Shown: positions 27,901-40,060 of the stretch, in pieces
Position numbering within the stretch: the first letter of the stretch is position 1
How the letters are laid out: every line of letters starts with the position of its first letter
Source: Dipetalonema caudispina
Taxonomy: Eukaryota; Nematoda; Chromadorea; Rhabditida; Onchocercidae
Direction of reading: 5' to 3'
NCBI GenBank assembly: GCA_013365325.1
Contig: JABVXV010000010.1
Location: 310,001 to 374,000, forward strand
DNA: 64,000 bases
Notes under the pieces: generated by a model
What the model saw: only the letters and a program-made list of their open reading frames with translations
What the model was told of the DNA's origin: nothing
Database searches by the model: none
Position numbers and translations under genes: made by a program

Positions 27901-29129
27901 TTTAAATAAAAATTTTTAAATAATGAAGTTTTATTCTCCGAATTTGAGGTGTATAGTATGACAGGTATTAGATTGTTCGACAATATTTAGGATGTATTTG
28001 TTGTGTAATTTAGTTGGTCCAATGTTTACTAAAAACTATTGCATCACACATTTCTTTGTGAACAATTTAGCAAATTCATAAACTTGCCTAATGAAAAATT
28101 ATCATTGGTTCATTTGAAATCTATAAAACTCCCAAAGAAAATTTGTGATCAAAAATATGAGGTAATGAAAAATACTCTTACTGGAAGTAGTGTTTCAGAC
28201 TCTTCAGCATTAAATGATTAAAAAAGTGAAGAGAAAACTTCGTCAGGTCAAGTAATGATAATATTCGCCATCTGAAATTGCAAATGTTGTAAAGTGGACA
28301 ATATCGCTGACATATACTTTTCACCTTATTTATAACTAGATGATTGTTCCCGGGTAACCTTGGCAATCAAAAGATACCATAACAGAAAATTTAACCTTGC
28401 AGCCTGAAAACTCTAATTCATAACTAAATTCTTGAGAGAGATGAAAGCACAGCTCTCTTAAGATTTTCCCAAAAAATGTTAGCAAGGCAATAGTTTTTGT
28501 AAGAGATATTTTAAAACTTCTGAAAAGTTCAGTGATGTCGCTTGTTCATATGGTGTAAGATTACGAAATTACTAAATTTTTTTTTTAATTCCAAAGAGAT
28601 TTCTATTTTAAAATTTATTAAAATTGTCAGGAGAAAGGATGAACAAAAAAATAAATAGGAAAATCTGTGAAGAAGAAGCCTGAGCTGTACTCTTGCGATT
28701 TCATAGAAGTTCTTAATTATCTGGAACATGGAAATAGGTTATAACAATTTACCACCCTAATATATGATATATATATATTCTCATATGTTTTTAATTTTCT
28801 TTTCGTAGTTTCATTTTTCTTCCTCTTCCTTCTTTCTCTCCTTCATTCTGATAATTTCAATAAAAATTTCTTGTCAGTTCAAAAATTAATCAATTCTATA
28901 TAGATCATATTTCTTCGATTAATTTTATTGAGATATAACTATGATTGTTAAAAAGTAAATATTTAATTATTAACACTCATATAAGGAAAAGATACCTCTA
29001 TTTACTTCAACAAATTCCTCTTGCAACTTACTTAACAACAGAAGGAAGGAGAAGTGTATTAGAGAGTAAGGCAGTCTATTTCAACAACTGACAAAAATGG
29101 CACATTTATGTAAAATCAAATTAGAAAAA
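24952..29129. other. Intergenic region between the BTB and TXNDC12-like genes
   Basis: AT-rich, with scattered short frames and no domain. It contains a 22-bp perfect hairpin at 26618-26669. The promoter of the BTB gene and the 3' UTR of the TXNDC12-like gene lie here. I see nothing else. Confidence 0.5.
26618..26669. repeat. Perfect 22-bp inverted repeat with 8-base loop
   Basis: The left arm 26618-26639 (starts GTCCACAGATTGCAAACATC) and right arm 26648-26669 are exact reverse complements around the loop CAATTTTT. The hairpin would be very stable for this AT-rich DNA. At 52 bases it is short for a typical pre-miRNA. It could be a processed hairpin, a small foldback relic or a protein-binding palindrome. 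Confidence 0.85.
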
Positions 29130-30851
29130 CTACAATTCATTTTTTCGTTTCATTGCACTCTTATCAGATTTATCTTTGTCTTTGGCATTTTCGCCCCTTT
29201 CTTTTTGTCGTTTTTCACTCTTATTTTTTACCAGTTTTTCAGTCACCTTCTTTTTTACTGGTTCATCACTCTGCAAAAATGACATTAGATTAAAAATCAG
29301 AAATGATTCCTTTTTAGAAATCAGAAAGCTGGCAATGCTTGTTTTAAGCATCAAAGTTGGCCGTTGTGACGGTTCATTTGATTCTATGTTGAATTCCAAG
29401 CTCAGAAGTGAAATTAAATCAAACTAACATGATGTTTGCCAAATATTTCTAATGCGTCTTCCATTTTTTCAATTATTTCGGGTATGCGTGGGAAATAACG
29501 CCTGTTATCCGGATAATTACTGTTCTCTGTTCCTTCCAAAACATCTCCATTTGTATCTGTTTTTAGCTACACTTCAAGTTTCAGAAGCTTAAAACAATAA
29601 AAAAAAAGGAAAAAAAAAAACAAGTGATCTTAATTAGACAAATGATTAGCGAAAAAATACTCGAAAGGAGAGAAGAAGAATTTCTGGCTTCTGTAAAGCA
29701 GAAGCCGTTCTTGCAAGAAATACTGCTTATTGCATGAGTTGAGATAGGCTGAAGCACTTCAGTTGTATTAAGATTATTTCTATCTTCAAAAAAAAGTATC
29801 GGGATTTGGGATATCGAAACTACCGGTAGCAAACTATCGCGTAGAAGTAAATGACATTATCTGATAGATGATACCGTATGTTTTGTTTGGATCCTAAGCG
29901 TGAATTACACCATGCTGATACTAATCCTAAAAGTTATCGGTACTCAGCGTTTGCCGAATTTACAGTCTGAATGTTCTTAAATACAAAAAAGAAAAAAGAA
30001 CAATATAGAAAAACTAACCGAGGAAAAACAATCGAGGTATATAACGACCATCAGAGGCGTACTTTTCATCTTCTGGCTCTTCATCATCTTCTGTGTTTAC
30101 CATTATGAATTTCTTTGACAGTTTAATAAATTCATCACGTTGATTTGAATTTTTAAATTCATTCTTCAGTGCTACAAAAGGTTGAGCTTGGTAATGTTGA
30201 CGTTAAACTCTTCAACCTCAATAAAACAGAATTGGCACAGATGAAGCTGTAAATTTCTTATTAAAGGCACAATATGCTACTGCCATCTTTAACCTATGAT
30301 TCGACCATCATTTAGAAGTTCATTGGTTTAGCGGCACTTATACAGTGGCTTATGAATGGGGAAGAATTTTCTGCCAATATTCTAAAATGTAGACCACAAA
30401 ATACTAAGTGCATTAATTCCCAATATTTTAAGTTATATCTTTTTAAATCAAATTATTTCCAATTAACTAATGGCTTTCTTACGATGGATATATGAATAAT
30501 ATACCTTGACAAGATGCACACCAACTTTTATGGATGAGTAGAAATACTGGCTTGTTGAACAATTTTGCTGTTGAAAATGTATCATTCCATGGTACCCATT
30601 TGATTTCAGCACCAAAACCTAATAGCAAATTTTTACTTCAGTTTGGTCCAAGCTTTATTTAATCCTTTTTTCTTTGAATTAACTTTAAAAGTTTTGCAGC
30701 AGGAAAGAATTCCAGAAAAATTTAATATGAATAGTATGGGATAAATTTATAATCGAAACTAAAACAAACCTCTATCAAGTCCTTCCAATTCTTCATCACC
30801 TTGAACATATAACAAATAAAGAGAAAATACAATTGTTTGTAGCGATTTCAT
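29130..30851 (-). CDS. txdc-12: ER thioredoxin-like protein, TXNDC12/ERp18 family
   Basis: Five exons: 30851-30770, 30618-30505, 30171-30019, 29556-29429, 29270-29130 (205 residues). A hydrophobic signal peptide starts MKSLQTIVFSLYLLYVQG. The thioredoxin-like domain follows with the family block HKSWCASCQ; active-site cysteines are residues 61 and 64 (CASC; human TXNDC12 has CGAC). Next come the conserved VNTEDDEEP region, the cis-Pro segment YIPRLFFLD, and the C-terminal helix. The last exon (160-205) encodes a Lys/Glu-rich extension ending KNEL, an ER-retrieval-like signal. The family makes or exchanges disulfides in the ER lumen. The ATG follows a TTTCCCAG acceptor by 6 bases. The basic tail and the Asn in the retrieval signal are the unusual points. 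Confidence 0.93.
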
Positions 30852-30857
30852 ACCAGC
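30852..30857 (-). promoter_or_regulatory. Probable trans-splice acceptor and 6-nt leader
   Basis: On the minus strand TTTCCCAG (AG at 30859-30858) precedes the ATG by six bases, as expected for a spliced-leader addition site. Confidence 0.55.
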
Positions 30858-32119
30858 CTGGGAAATGATGAAGTCCACCAATAAAGAAGTAGCAAAACGC
30901 TTATTATTAATTAGCTAGTAAAAAGACCATGGCATGTTTTACGGTTTTTACACTCTTCAGAAATTCACTCCATAATATTATACCTGAATGTATTACAATA
31001 CCTTCTTTGAGTTGCAAATAATTATCATTGCAAGATTAACGCAAAATTGAATATTTCTATGTAAATAATTACCACATTTTGCATGTGAACTTTTGGAAAA
31101 GTATCGGACATTTTAATAAAAGCATAGTTTGGAGAGAATGGAAAAACTTTCCTTCCTGTCATATTGGCATTTCTAACAAGCTAAGATGCGACAAAAGCAT
31201 TAAGCGCTCAATTCATGCACCGGCTCAATCTCTATATTTAGCATTTTCAATGCTGTCTTTTACAAAACTAGTAGGTTTTGGAAAATTTTTACATAATTAA
31301 TAAAAAAATAGCTATAAACAATTGAGCATAGAACTGATTAAAGTTGATAAAAGAGAGAAGTTGCAAAAAAACGACATTTTATTCTCATTATTTTGCATCG
31401 ATATGGACAGTTTGCTTGCGCGTTAAATTTGCAAATTTAACAAGCGATAACCTTAATGACACAATTATAAAAGTTCAATTTTTAACCGATAAATTCAAAT
31501 TTTCTTAAGTCCCTAAAACACAGGTGAAACTGACAAATTGATTAAGCATCTGATCTACACTTGTTTTGTTAAAATATAGTCAAGAATCCACCCTCTTAAT
31601 CATTTTTCACTTCCATACTATTCTCTAATGTTATAATTTGAAATTCATAATTCAATTTGCTATTTAAATCCTGTAATTAATTGAATTTAAATCACATATA
31701 CCAGAATTCCCCACTCACAATGAGCACTAATCCTTATGCAGATTTAAAATTGGTTAATTGGTTCAGCGTATTCCCATACTTGCTCTTTCAACAGTATCCG
31801 AATGATTTACCTTCCAGTTCATCAACGGATTATCATCAGATCATCGTCTGTTCGATAAAGTACGTTCTCGAATATGGTCAACAGTACGCCGAATAAAAAC
31901 TCATATAAACCAAACAAGATAAACGTTAAAAGGGATTATCTTGCGTCAAATTAAATTTAAAAATTCAAAAGCAGTGAGCGGATATAGTAAATTTCGCAAA
32001 ATAGTTTTATAATGGAGTAAAAACTTGAACGATGGAAGAGAACTGTTTGTGTGCTGCTGAAGAATATTCTGTTAGAAAACGTCTTTTATTTCTAGCTGAC
32101 ACAGTTTAATGTTAGAGAG

Positions 32120-32151
<32 letters not shown>

Positions 32152-32892
32152 GTTCCATCCTCTTTTTTAAAAGTATAAAAGAAAAATATCGCAGGAATAG
32201 GAATACCGGCTATTGCAAATTGCAGTGTGACATAACCTGTCTTTTAGATAACAACGAAATCAACATCCCACAGTACACTTCAATTTCAATATTAAAGACA
32301 TACATGACAATTCAATTACGCTGAAAATATTTCAGCTGCTTGATTCAAATTCAAACCGCTTCATTTAAACCATCATCATCACTACTTCTTCATGATAATT
32401 ATAGCATCTTACATTATCTAATTTATAAGAATTTATCAGCAAGTTGGTGAATAAGGGTTAAAGTAGTAATATTAGGTGGAAAAGGTCGAGGAAGGAAAAA
32501 AGCCAAGTTACAAAAGTAATATTTCAAATACATTCTATCATCTTCCGATTAGGAATAAGTAGATATGATGATCAAGAACGCCCCATCATGTGTCCTCCAC
32601 TGGAAAAAGAGCTCATTTGCTGTGATATTGATAACGTTTGAGATTTTGAATTTTGCCAATGAACCCACCGATGTAAAGATTTCGTGACCGATACTAACGT
32701 TTTTGTTGGTATCTGTTCGTATCACTACCCTCCTAAACGATCCACGCGATGTTAAAATCGCCTGCAAACCCATTTATTCCTTAGTACCGTTTGAATTTGG
32801 TCAAAGTACCAAACATTTTTGTGGCTTCTTGCAATTTGCCAACTGGCAAACTGGATAATTGGATAGGTAAATGAATGTACTCATAAGCCAAC

Positions 32893-32923
<31 letters not shown>

Positions 32924-34714
32924 ATTTAGTTCAATCAAATGCAATTTATTTTTTGATTTTGAAGGAAAATTAACGGACGGCAAATCACTGATAGAACTTT
33001 TTTTTTAAAGATAAGACGGCATAAGGTGCGGTTCTTGACAATCATAATACAAATGGTTACTTTGTATTGGACCTTGTGATATATACTTCAAATTAATAGT
33101 TATGAGGGAAAAAGGAATGAATCGACGGTCAAAAAAAAAAGTCAAAATTGTAAAGTTTTTTCTGTGTTAGGTATGATAAAGATTTTTTCACTGTCTTGAT
33201 TTCTACTTCCTTATACTGCTCATTTGTCTAATTTATTTTAGTCGGTGTTTAATTGCTGTCTTCAAGGAATCATTCACATTTCATTTAGAAATGCATGTCT
33301 CTCTCTCTCTTTCTCTTTTTCCTTCTCTCCTTTCTTTTGCTCGTATTACATTCACCATTTTAACAAAATTAAATCAATGTTTTAAACATTTCATCCAACA
33401 TCCATTCGTTAAAAATTTAAAGATAGCGAAAGAAGATGTTAAGCTCTAAACGTGAAAGTTGAAAAGAAATGAGGAAATTAAAAAGCAGTCGAAATATCAC
33501 AAACTTTTTGTATAAATAAATTGTACTGATAACTGATTAAATGACACTTGTCCTTTAATATTTTATGTGATAAAGACCAGCGCATATCCTTAGTCACATT
33601 ACATTACATAATAAAACTTTATCATAGCAGAATTCATAATTATTTAACATCCAGGTCACATCTTTAAAACGTTCAACTAGTGCACTTGTCAATAATTTAG
33701 TCAAGAAATTTTGAAAAGATGAAAAGATGGATTTGAAGTGCCAATTGACAATAATTTAAGAGTAGTATCAAATTTTGGAACTGTCCTAATTGCGTTCACC
33801 GGAACAGTTCATTTATTCATTATAAATGATTTTTGACGATATAAACGACTGCTCACAGCCGTACACAATTGCAATTGGAGTAGTCAAATTGTTGAGTGGA
33901 ACAGTGATGCAGAATTTTACGGTTAACAAAACGGCACAGGTAATATCACGTTGAAAGAAATTTAAAGAGATGTAAATCAATCAAAAAAAAAAAAAGATCC
34001 AAACAGAAGCAATCGCAATATTTAGATGCCCTTTCGTTCCATTAGTAATCACTACTTCAAGTAATCACTATTTCTGTTCATCTGTACTGCACTTCCTTCT
34101 GTTTTATTGCGAATTTGATATCTGCAGTTGACCAATCGTCTTACATATGGCATTGAGTATTTCGTTGTATAACTAAAATGACTGTTGATAGCAATTGTTT
34201 TCCGTAAAAAGTGCAAAAATTTCAGTTAATCAATTAAAGGAATTTTCATGTCTCATGCTAGGTACTGCAGAAATTTTCCTTTTTTTAGACTCAAACTTAG
34301 TGAAATAATTTATGCACATGAAAGTGTTAGTAAAATTTTCTTCTCGACATCTTTGAAGCCCATTGCTCTACAGTTACCTTAAGCCCTGAATTTTAGTTTT
34401 ATTTCCAACGTCTAGCTGATAATTTTTTTGGTTGTGAAATTACAAACGATTTGAAGACATAACATAATTATAAGGAAAGTTCTTTTTAAGATTTGATCTG
34501 GATGCTAAATAATTACTAAGTCTGAGGTGATAACCTTTGTCATGCAGTGCAATGTGACACTGCAGGATATCGGGACAGTCGCAAAAATTTTGCTTGGAAG
34601 AGTTGCATAAGTATGAAAGTCAGAGAAATCGTAAAAGTTATGTAAAACTTCTAATTGGAGGGAAATCACCAAGTCACTTAGATTTTATATTTTTTAATTT
34701 TTTTGACAGCCAGT
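30858..34714. other. Intergenic region with poly-A runs
   Basis: There are long A runs at 32120-32149 (30 A) and 32893-32919 (27 A). A 74-codon minus-strand frame at 32773-32549 reads like ordinary protein and has an acceptor-like TTTGCAG near its start, but I can attach no donor, partner exon or domain. The remainder shows no gene. Confidence 0.45.
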
Positions 34715-37342
34715 CTATGGCATGATGTTAGCATTGCATATCATAGTTTTCACAAACCATTTTGCAGCATTACACAAGAATGCTAGAGACTGCGGTATAA
34801 AATAATACATTCGTTCCTTTAGAATTGCATCCAGAATTTCTTCAACACATTTGTCCAGTGGTATTATGTCGTAAAATCTTTAATATTTCAAAAGATATAG
34901 GCATGAAATTGATTCGTGCGGGCTAACAGCAAAATTTAATTCTTTGAAAATAAAACAAAATTCTTAATTACAAGTTTGAGTTAACAAAAGCAATTTAAAA
35001 CATTTGAAAAATTTACTAAGAATCTTATCTGAAGGAATCAAAAAATTTGAAAAGTTTACAACAAATGAAAAACTCACGTGCTGAACGGTTCTGTCATATT
35101 ATTTGAAACAAGTGCTGTATCAACGAAATATGGATAAATAGTTGTTAGTACTACATTTTTCTTCTCTTCATAAAGTTCCATTTGTAGTGTTTCCATTAAT
35201 CCGCGGATTGCAAATTTTGCTGTGCTACAATTTTCTGATTAAAATAATAAGTAGTTGATGAAAATAACAGAAAATAGGTTTTTGAAAAATAGAAGTATAA
35301 TAAACGTTTTATTATGGATTCGGTTTTGCCTGTTAAATGTTTTTCAGAAGTGTGTTTTTCATAATTGGTGTTGTAAATAAAAAATAGCGAGAAAATGGAT
35401 ATAGCAAATAATTCTACTTTTTGAAATTTTCCTTTAAAGTTACTTTAAGGTAAATATTACCAATAGGCAGTTCCAAGATAATCTCCATAATGACTACAAA
35501 TCGATCCGATAGCGACAATTTGCCCTTGATTTCGATCCATCATATACGGCAAAAAGGCTCTCATTGTCTAAATCTTCAGTCGCTTAAAAATTATGAGAAA
35601 AAGTCAGAATAGTCTCGTAATTTGTTAAAATATCGCCTTGATTGTAGCGTAAAACTGATTTCGGTAAAAGAAAATATTTTGAAGTTCAGGGATTAGACAG
35701 TAGAAAATTGCTGTGTTATTAAAACTAACATAAATGTAGCCGAGAATGTTGACGTTCACTGTATCTTGATAATCTTTATCATCCAGATCGATGAATTTAC
35801 CCATTCGAAGTATTGATGCATTGCAAACTAAGATATCAATGCCACCTAAAGATTTTGTAAAAGATATTTTGCTTCCTTTTCATGCAGCTAAAACGAAAAA
35901 ACTTTTTTCTCCTACTTTATATTTCGCATTATGCTTTAAAAAATGTTTTAGTTCTATATTAATAAAAAATTTTTGGTGGTCAATTTAATCATCTCAAAAT
36001 TTCAGCGTCCTTAAACTTTCAAAATTTAATTTCGGATTTTTCAAATTATTACGATAAAAAAGATAGCTGTAAGTGGAATAATTTTCAGAAAAGGCAATAT
36101 ACGCATAAAAGAAGCTTTAATGATGGTATTTATTTTTTGAAACTTGACCTAGGGCATTGTAGAGTTCTGCATTTTGTTTTTCCTAGGATAACAGCAAGTT
36201 AGATATGTAGTAGAGACATTGTCATTAAAAAAATGTAAGTATAACTGTCGATCTAAACTTTGACACACCTATTTTTGTATTACTGAATATTTGTTGTGCG
36301 CATAGTTTTATTTCATCGGATTTTGCAACATTACACAGAAAAAAATGTGCTCGTCCACCACTTTCAATAATTTGTGATACAGTACGAATTCCTTCTTCCT
36401 GTAAAATTAGATTTCTAATCACGGATGAAACCAATAAGTTTTTCCAGAAAAGTATGTATACATACTTATACAACAGACGAATGATAGATCGTTAATTTAA
36501 TAGTTCATTGTACCATTGTCGACGTATAATTTCAGTACAAATCTTTTTATTCATATAAATTGTACTATGTGCTTCTTCTGTATCCAACATGATAAAGTGA
36601 TTTGTACTATTTGTCAGTAATTTCTACCGGTCTTGTTTTGTCCGGAAAATATAACTTTCGGAAAATCATTTCTTCTAAGACTTCATCTAAATATAACTAC
36701 GAATTTTGAACTTTTCGAAATGAAATATGTGAATTTCACAATTTCATCGAAATGTTGAATAAAATATTACCTGATTAATATCCAAAATGCAAACGATGGC
36801 ATTCTCCTCTAATGCAATTTTCTGCGCCAGTCCTTTACCAATTCCCGATGCACCACCGGTGATAACAACCACCTAAAGGCAAAATAAATAATTTTCATGA
36901 TTGGTTGAACAGTTGCTTTTGAGTTAACAATATCTTGTGAATCCTAGCTTTTTCAGACGGTTTAGGAATTATGGTTCAATTTTGCAGGGAATTAAATCGG
37001 TACTAAAATAAAATAGTGCATTGCCACCGTTGTTATCATTTAATCGTAAATTGACCTAAACTAGCCTAGATCTAGCTAACTCATGACTATAAGTAGCCCA
37101 TTAACCCTTACTACGCTATGTTACATTTCCGGGAAATGGAGCTATACCTTCACTGCTGCAGTGAAATGTTCGGAATATCCTCAAAGTTCTCAGCAATAGT
37201 TAGAAATAAAAACCTGATCGGTTATTGATTTCCTTTTCATTGTAACCATTCGAGGCAAGTCTCGAAATAATATACATAAAATGTATTGTAATACAAACTT
37301 CAAACTTATCAAAATTTGTTGATGAAGTTTCTCACAAGCCAT
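34715..37342 (-). CDS. Short-chain dehydrogenase/reductase, SDR16C/RDH10-like
   Basis: Seven exons: 37342-37214, 36872-36771, 36398-36269, 35845-35730, 35567-35461, 35224-35078, 34877-34715 (297 residues). A hydrophobic N-terminal anchor (about residues 8-27) is followed by the classical SDR fold. The nucleotide-binding TGGASGIG is at 48-55, catalytic Ser181 in AIGSICSHYG, and Tyr194-x3-Lys198 in YCTAK. Asp in CILDINQ after the second strand suggests NAD(H) preference. The C-terminal exon has the family's DAILKERMYYFIPQSL segment. Members are ER or lipid-droplet membrane enzymes oxidising retinol or reducing other lipids; the substrate here cannot be told. Oddity: the usual NNAG is CNAS (in DILVCNASI). 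The ATG follows a CATTTCAG acceptor by five bases. Confidence 0.93.
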
Positions 37343-37347
37343 ATTAT
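37343..37347 (-). promoter_or_regulatory. Probable trans-splice acceptor and 5-nt leader
   Basis: Minus-strand CATTTCAG (AG at 37349-37348) lies five bases before the ATG of the SDR gene. An open frame extends further upstream, but this acceptor makes the internal ATG the likelier start. Confidence 0.55.
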
Positions 37348-39096
37348 CTGAAATGATCAATGACCGTACTTTACGGGATGAGATACGATCATTACACCAG
37401 CGCTTTTTTCTATAAAAAAAACTGTTATTTGGAAATTTAAAAAAAAGAAGAAAAAACAGAACCAAACAACAATGCTGCATTTTTCCCTTTACCTACACTT
37501 TCGAATATAAATCTGAAATTAGTTTCAGACTTCAATTCTAGTTCTAGACACTGTTTTTCCTGCAAATTCCAAGCTTTGCACGAGATTCAAATAACTTGAA
37601 TTGTATAAAACCACTCACTTATCAGTAGTTTGAGCGGTACCAGCTGAAAACACTATTCAAAAAAGTGCACTTTTCGCACTACAAAAAAGATGAGTATAAC
37701 AAATTCACCCTTCGATTGAAAGAGAAGGATCGCTCAACGATTCATTTTTTAAAGTACCACCCATTTTACAATTTATAAGATAAAAATTGCAACCAATTTC
37801 TAAAAGCTTTGATTCTTGAATTCTGCTAAGTCAGCTGCATTAATATAATCGAAAGTAAGGATAATTAGGATTTAATTCACTGTTATCAGTTTTATCAGCA
37901 CCAGCGTTACCATCCATTGTTTTCACTAATACTGAAATTATATTTACTCATTCCTCTTCACGTATCGACGAATTTAATCCAAAATTTATAATGAATGAAA
38001 TTCAGGTTTAGTTCAATCCGATACCCAATTTAAATAAGTTTTTAAAATGGATCGGTCGAATTTCTTGTTGAGTCTTAAAAATTGTTCCCAGAATCCTCAA
38101 ACACTGAATTTATAAAATTTATCTGAAAGAAAAGTACTCGTAACAGAATTCATTTAGCTTTGACTCACTTGCACTGCTTGATCTGAATAAGATATTGTAT
38201 TCAAATATGTTGGAATATTTGTAACAATTTTAGACCAATTGAAAATTTCAAGTTTAAACCAGCGTAATTTTTAAAAAACGACAGTAAGCAGCAAAATCTA
38301 AGAAAAAATTACCAGTCACTAATTGTCTTTGGCGGAAGATTTATACATTTATAAAAAGACGTCTATTTGTCTTGAATCCAAAATAATTATTATTCAGTAC
38401 ATTAAAACCATACATTACTGAACGACAAATTATCACTCCGCCTTACATTTTGCTCCTTGAAATCCGATAATCCTGTCCTTTTCAAATCTTTACTTTGACA
38501 GTTTGGGAAAAGAAAGAAAGGACTATTTTATTTCATCCCTTCTTGAATTATTTTGTTCAATTTCATTCTTGATCTTTCCACTTCTTAGTATCTTTTTTCA
38601 AACAAAGAAATACTGGTTTTTTTTTTTAGATTTCTAAAATAACTGGCTCCATTTATTAGAGTACTAAATTCCGGTTGACATTCACGGCAAATATAATTAA
38701 TTGTATTTATTTAGATAATTGTGTTCGATTATTTTATATTTGTATGCATTTATTTCAGATTGGAATTTTCAGATGTTCGTAAATCTATTGCTGATTTCCT
38801 GGGAAATTTCAAGGAAATCAAAATAAAGCGTAGAAGATCAAGTAATTATAACATGAATCTAAACTTGGGAATAACCTAATTAGAAGAAGGAGAAATTTCA
38901 AATAAGTGATTCATTTATGTCGTTTTCATTGCTTCTTACTGTAAAATAACAAGAATCACTCACTTGAAGTTTGGAAAATAAGTGCATCTAATTACTACAG
39001 TTGCAACCTTGCTTTCGAATGAGTACTTTTAATTAGGCCAGTAAAAAACTAAAATTGCATTCATTTGTTCGAAATTAAGCTACTGGATTGCACAAG

Positions 39097-39166
39097 ACAT
39101 TAATTCCAGCGTAGTGAAGAAGTCAGCAAAAGTTTATTAACTTCTTGGCTATGCTGGAATTAATGT
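39097..39166. repeat. 70-nt imperfect hairpin, pre-miRNA-sized
   Basis: Arms 39097-39123 and 39140-39166 are reverse complements over 27 bases with about 3 mismatches near the middle, closing a 16-base loop. Size and shape fit a microRNA precursor, but a small foldback element is equally possible. It lies in non-coding DNA. Confidence 0.65.
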
Positions 39167-39888
39167 GAAACTTTTATTATAAAATAACATACTTAAGCTA
39201 ACATCGCTTCTGATAAACGGAAGGGCACTTATCATTCATCGAATCTCCCCTTCAGCCACCTTCTGAGTACTTCGATTCATTTGTTATCAATTTTTTCAGA
39301 CAATATTTAGGCATTCATTTTCTCGATCACAACACTGTAGCACCGAATAAGTTCCATACAACAAACAAATCAATTGCAGCTCAGGCATACGTTCAGATTG
39401 CGTTGAGTGTGTAGAACACTTCTCAATTAATTTTAAAACCAGTTTAATCATTCGAATAAAACTCATAACATTTCGAGGCTTAAAAATTTAATCAGTTTAT
39501 GTAAGTAAATCAACCAGTTAAGATTGAGAAATTCAAGTCCAATCAGCTTTAATGTGATGCCTCACAGATCTGATACACTTTTGCTTTAGAACTGGAACAC
39601 TTAATCCCTCTGATCGAATACCGTTTTCTTTTTACATAGAGCAGAAAATTTTATGGCGCAATTTTGGCAAACGAATGCATCGGTCATGATACAAGATTTC
39701 ATCTCAATTAAACATGAGGTGCTGGATCCGTCCCGTAACTATGAGTACCTACTATGAGTACCTATTCATTTCCATATTTGGTTTTTCGCTTTCTTTTTTT
39801 GAAGCTCATCACCGAAAAAAAAGAAAGTTTTCATTTCATGAGATAAGAATCGTGAAATTCAGTTAACATAAACATATTTGCATTTAAT

Positions 39889-40060
39889 AAGTTATATGAT
39901 TTAAAACACATAAAATACAAATCTGCATGAAACGAGTCATGGGAAGCGTTACCAACTCTAGGAAGCAGCTCGCATTCTGTAATGGATAAACAACCACCTA
40001 GCAAGCTACATGATTTAAAACACATCAAATACAAATTTACATGAAATGAATCATGGAAAA
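39889..40060. repeat. Diverged direct repeat, period ~114
   Basis: Two copies of a ~58-bp unit (about 39889-39944 and 40003-40060) share ATGATTTAAAACACAT followed by AAATACAAAT and CATGAAA, with scattered substitutions. An open frame runs across both on the minus strand (40076-39831), but it looks like a consequence of the repeat and not a gene. Confidence 0.7.

Noticed and set aside
29176..29427. + strand frame over the TXNDC12-like last exon.
   Set aside because: Antisense shadow of the lysine-rich exon; Phe/Ser-rich as expected from the complement of Lys/Glu codons.
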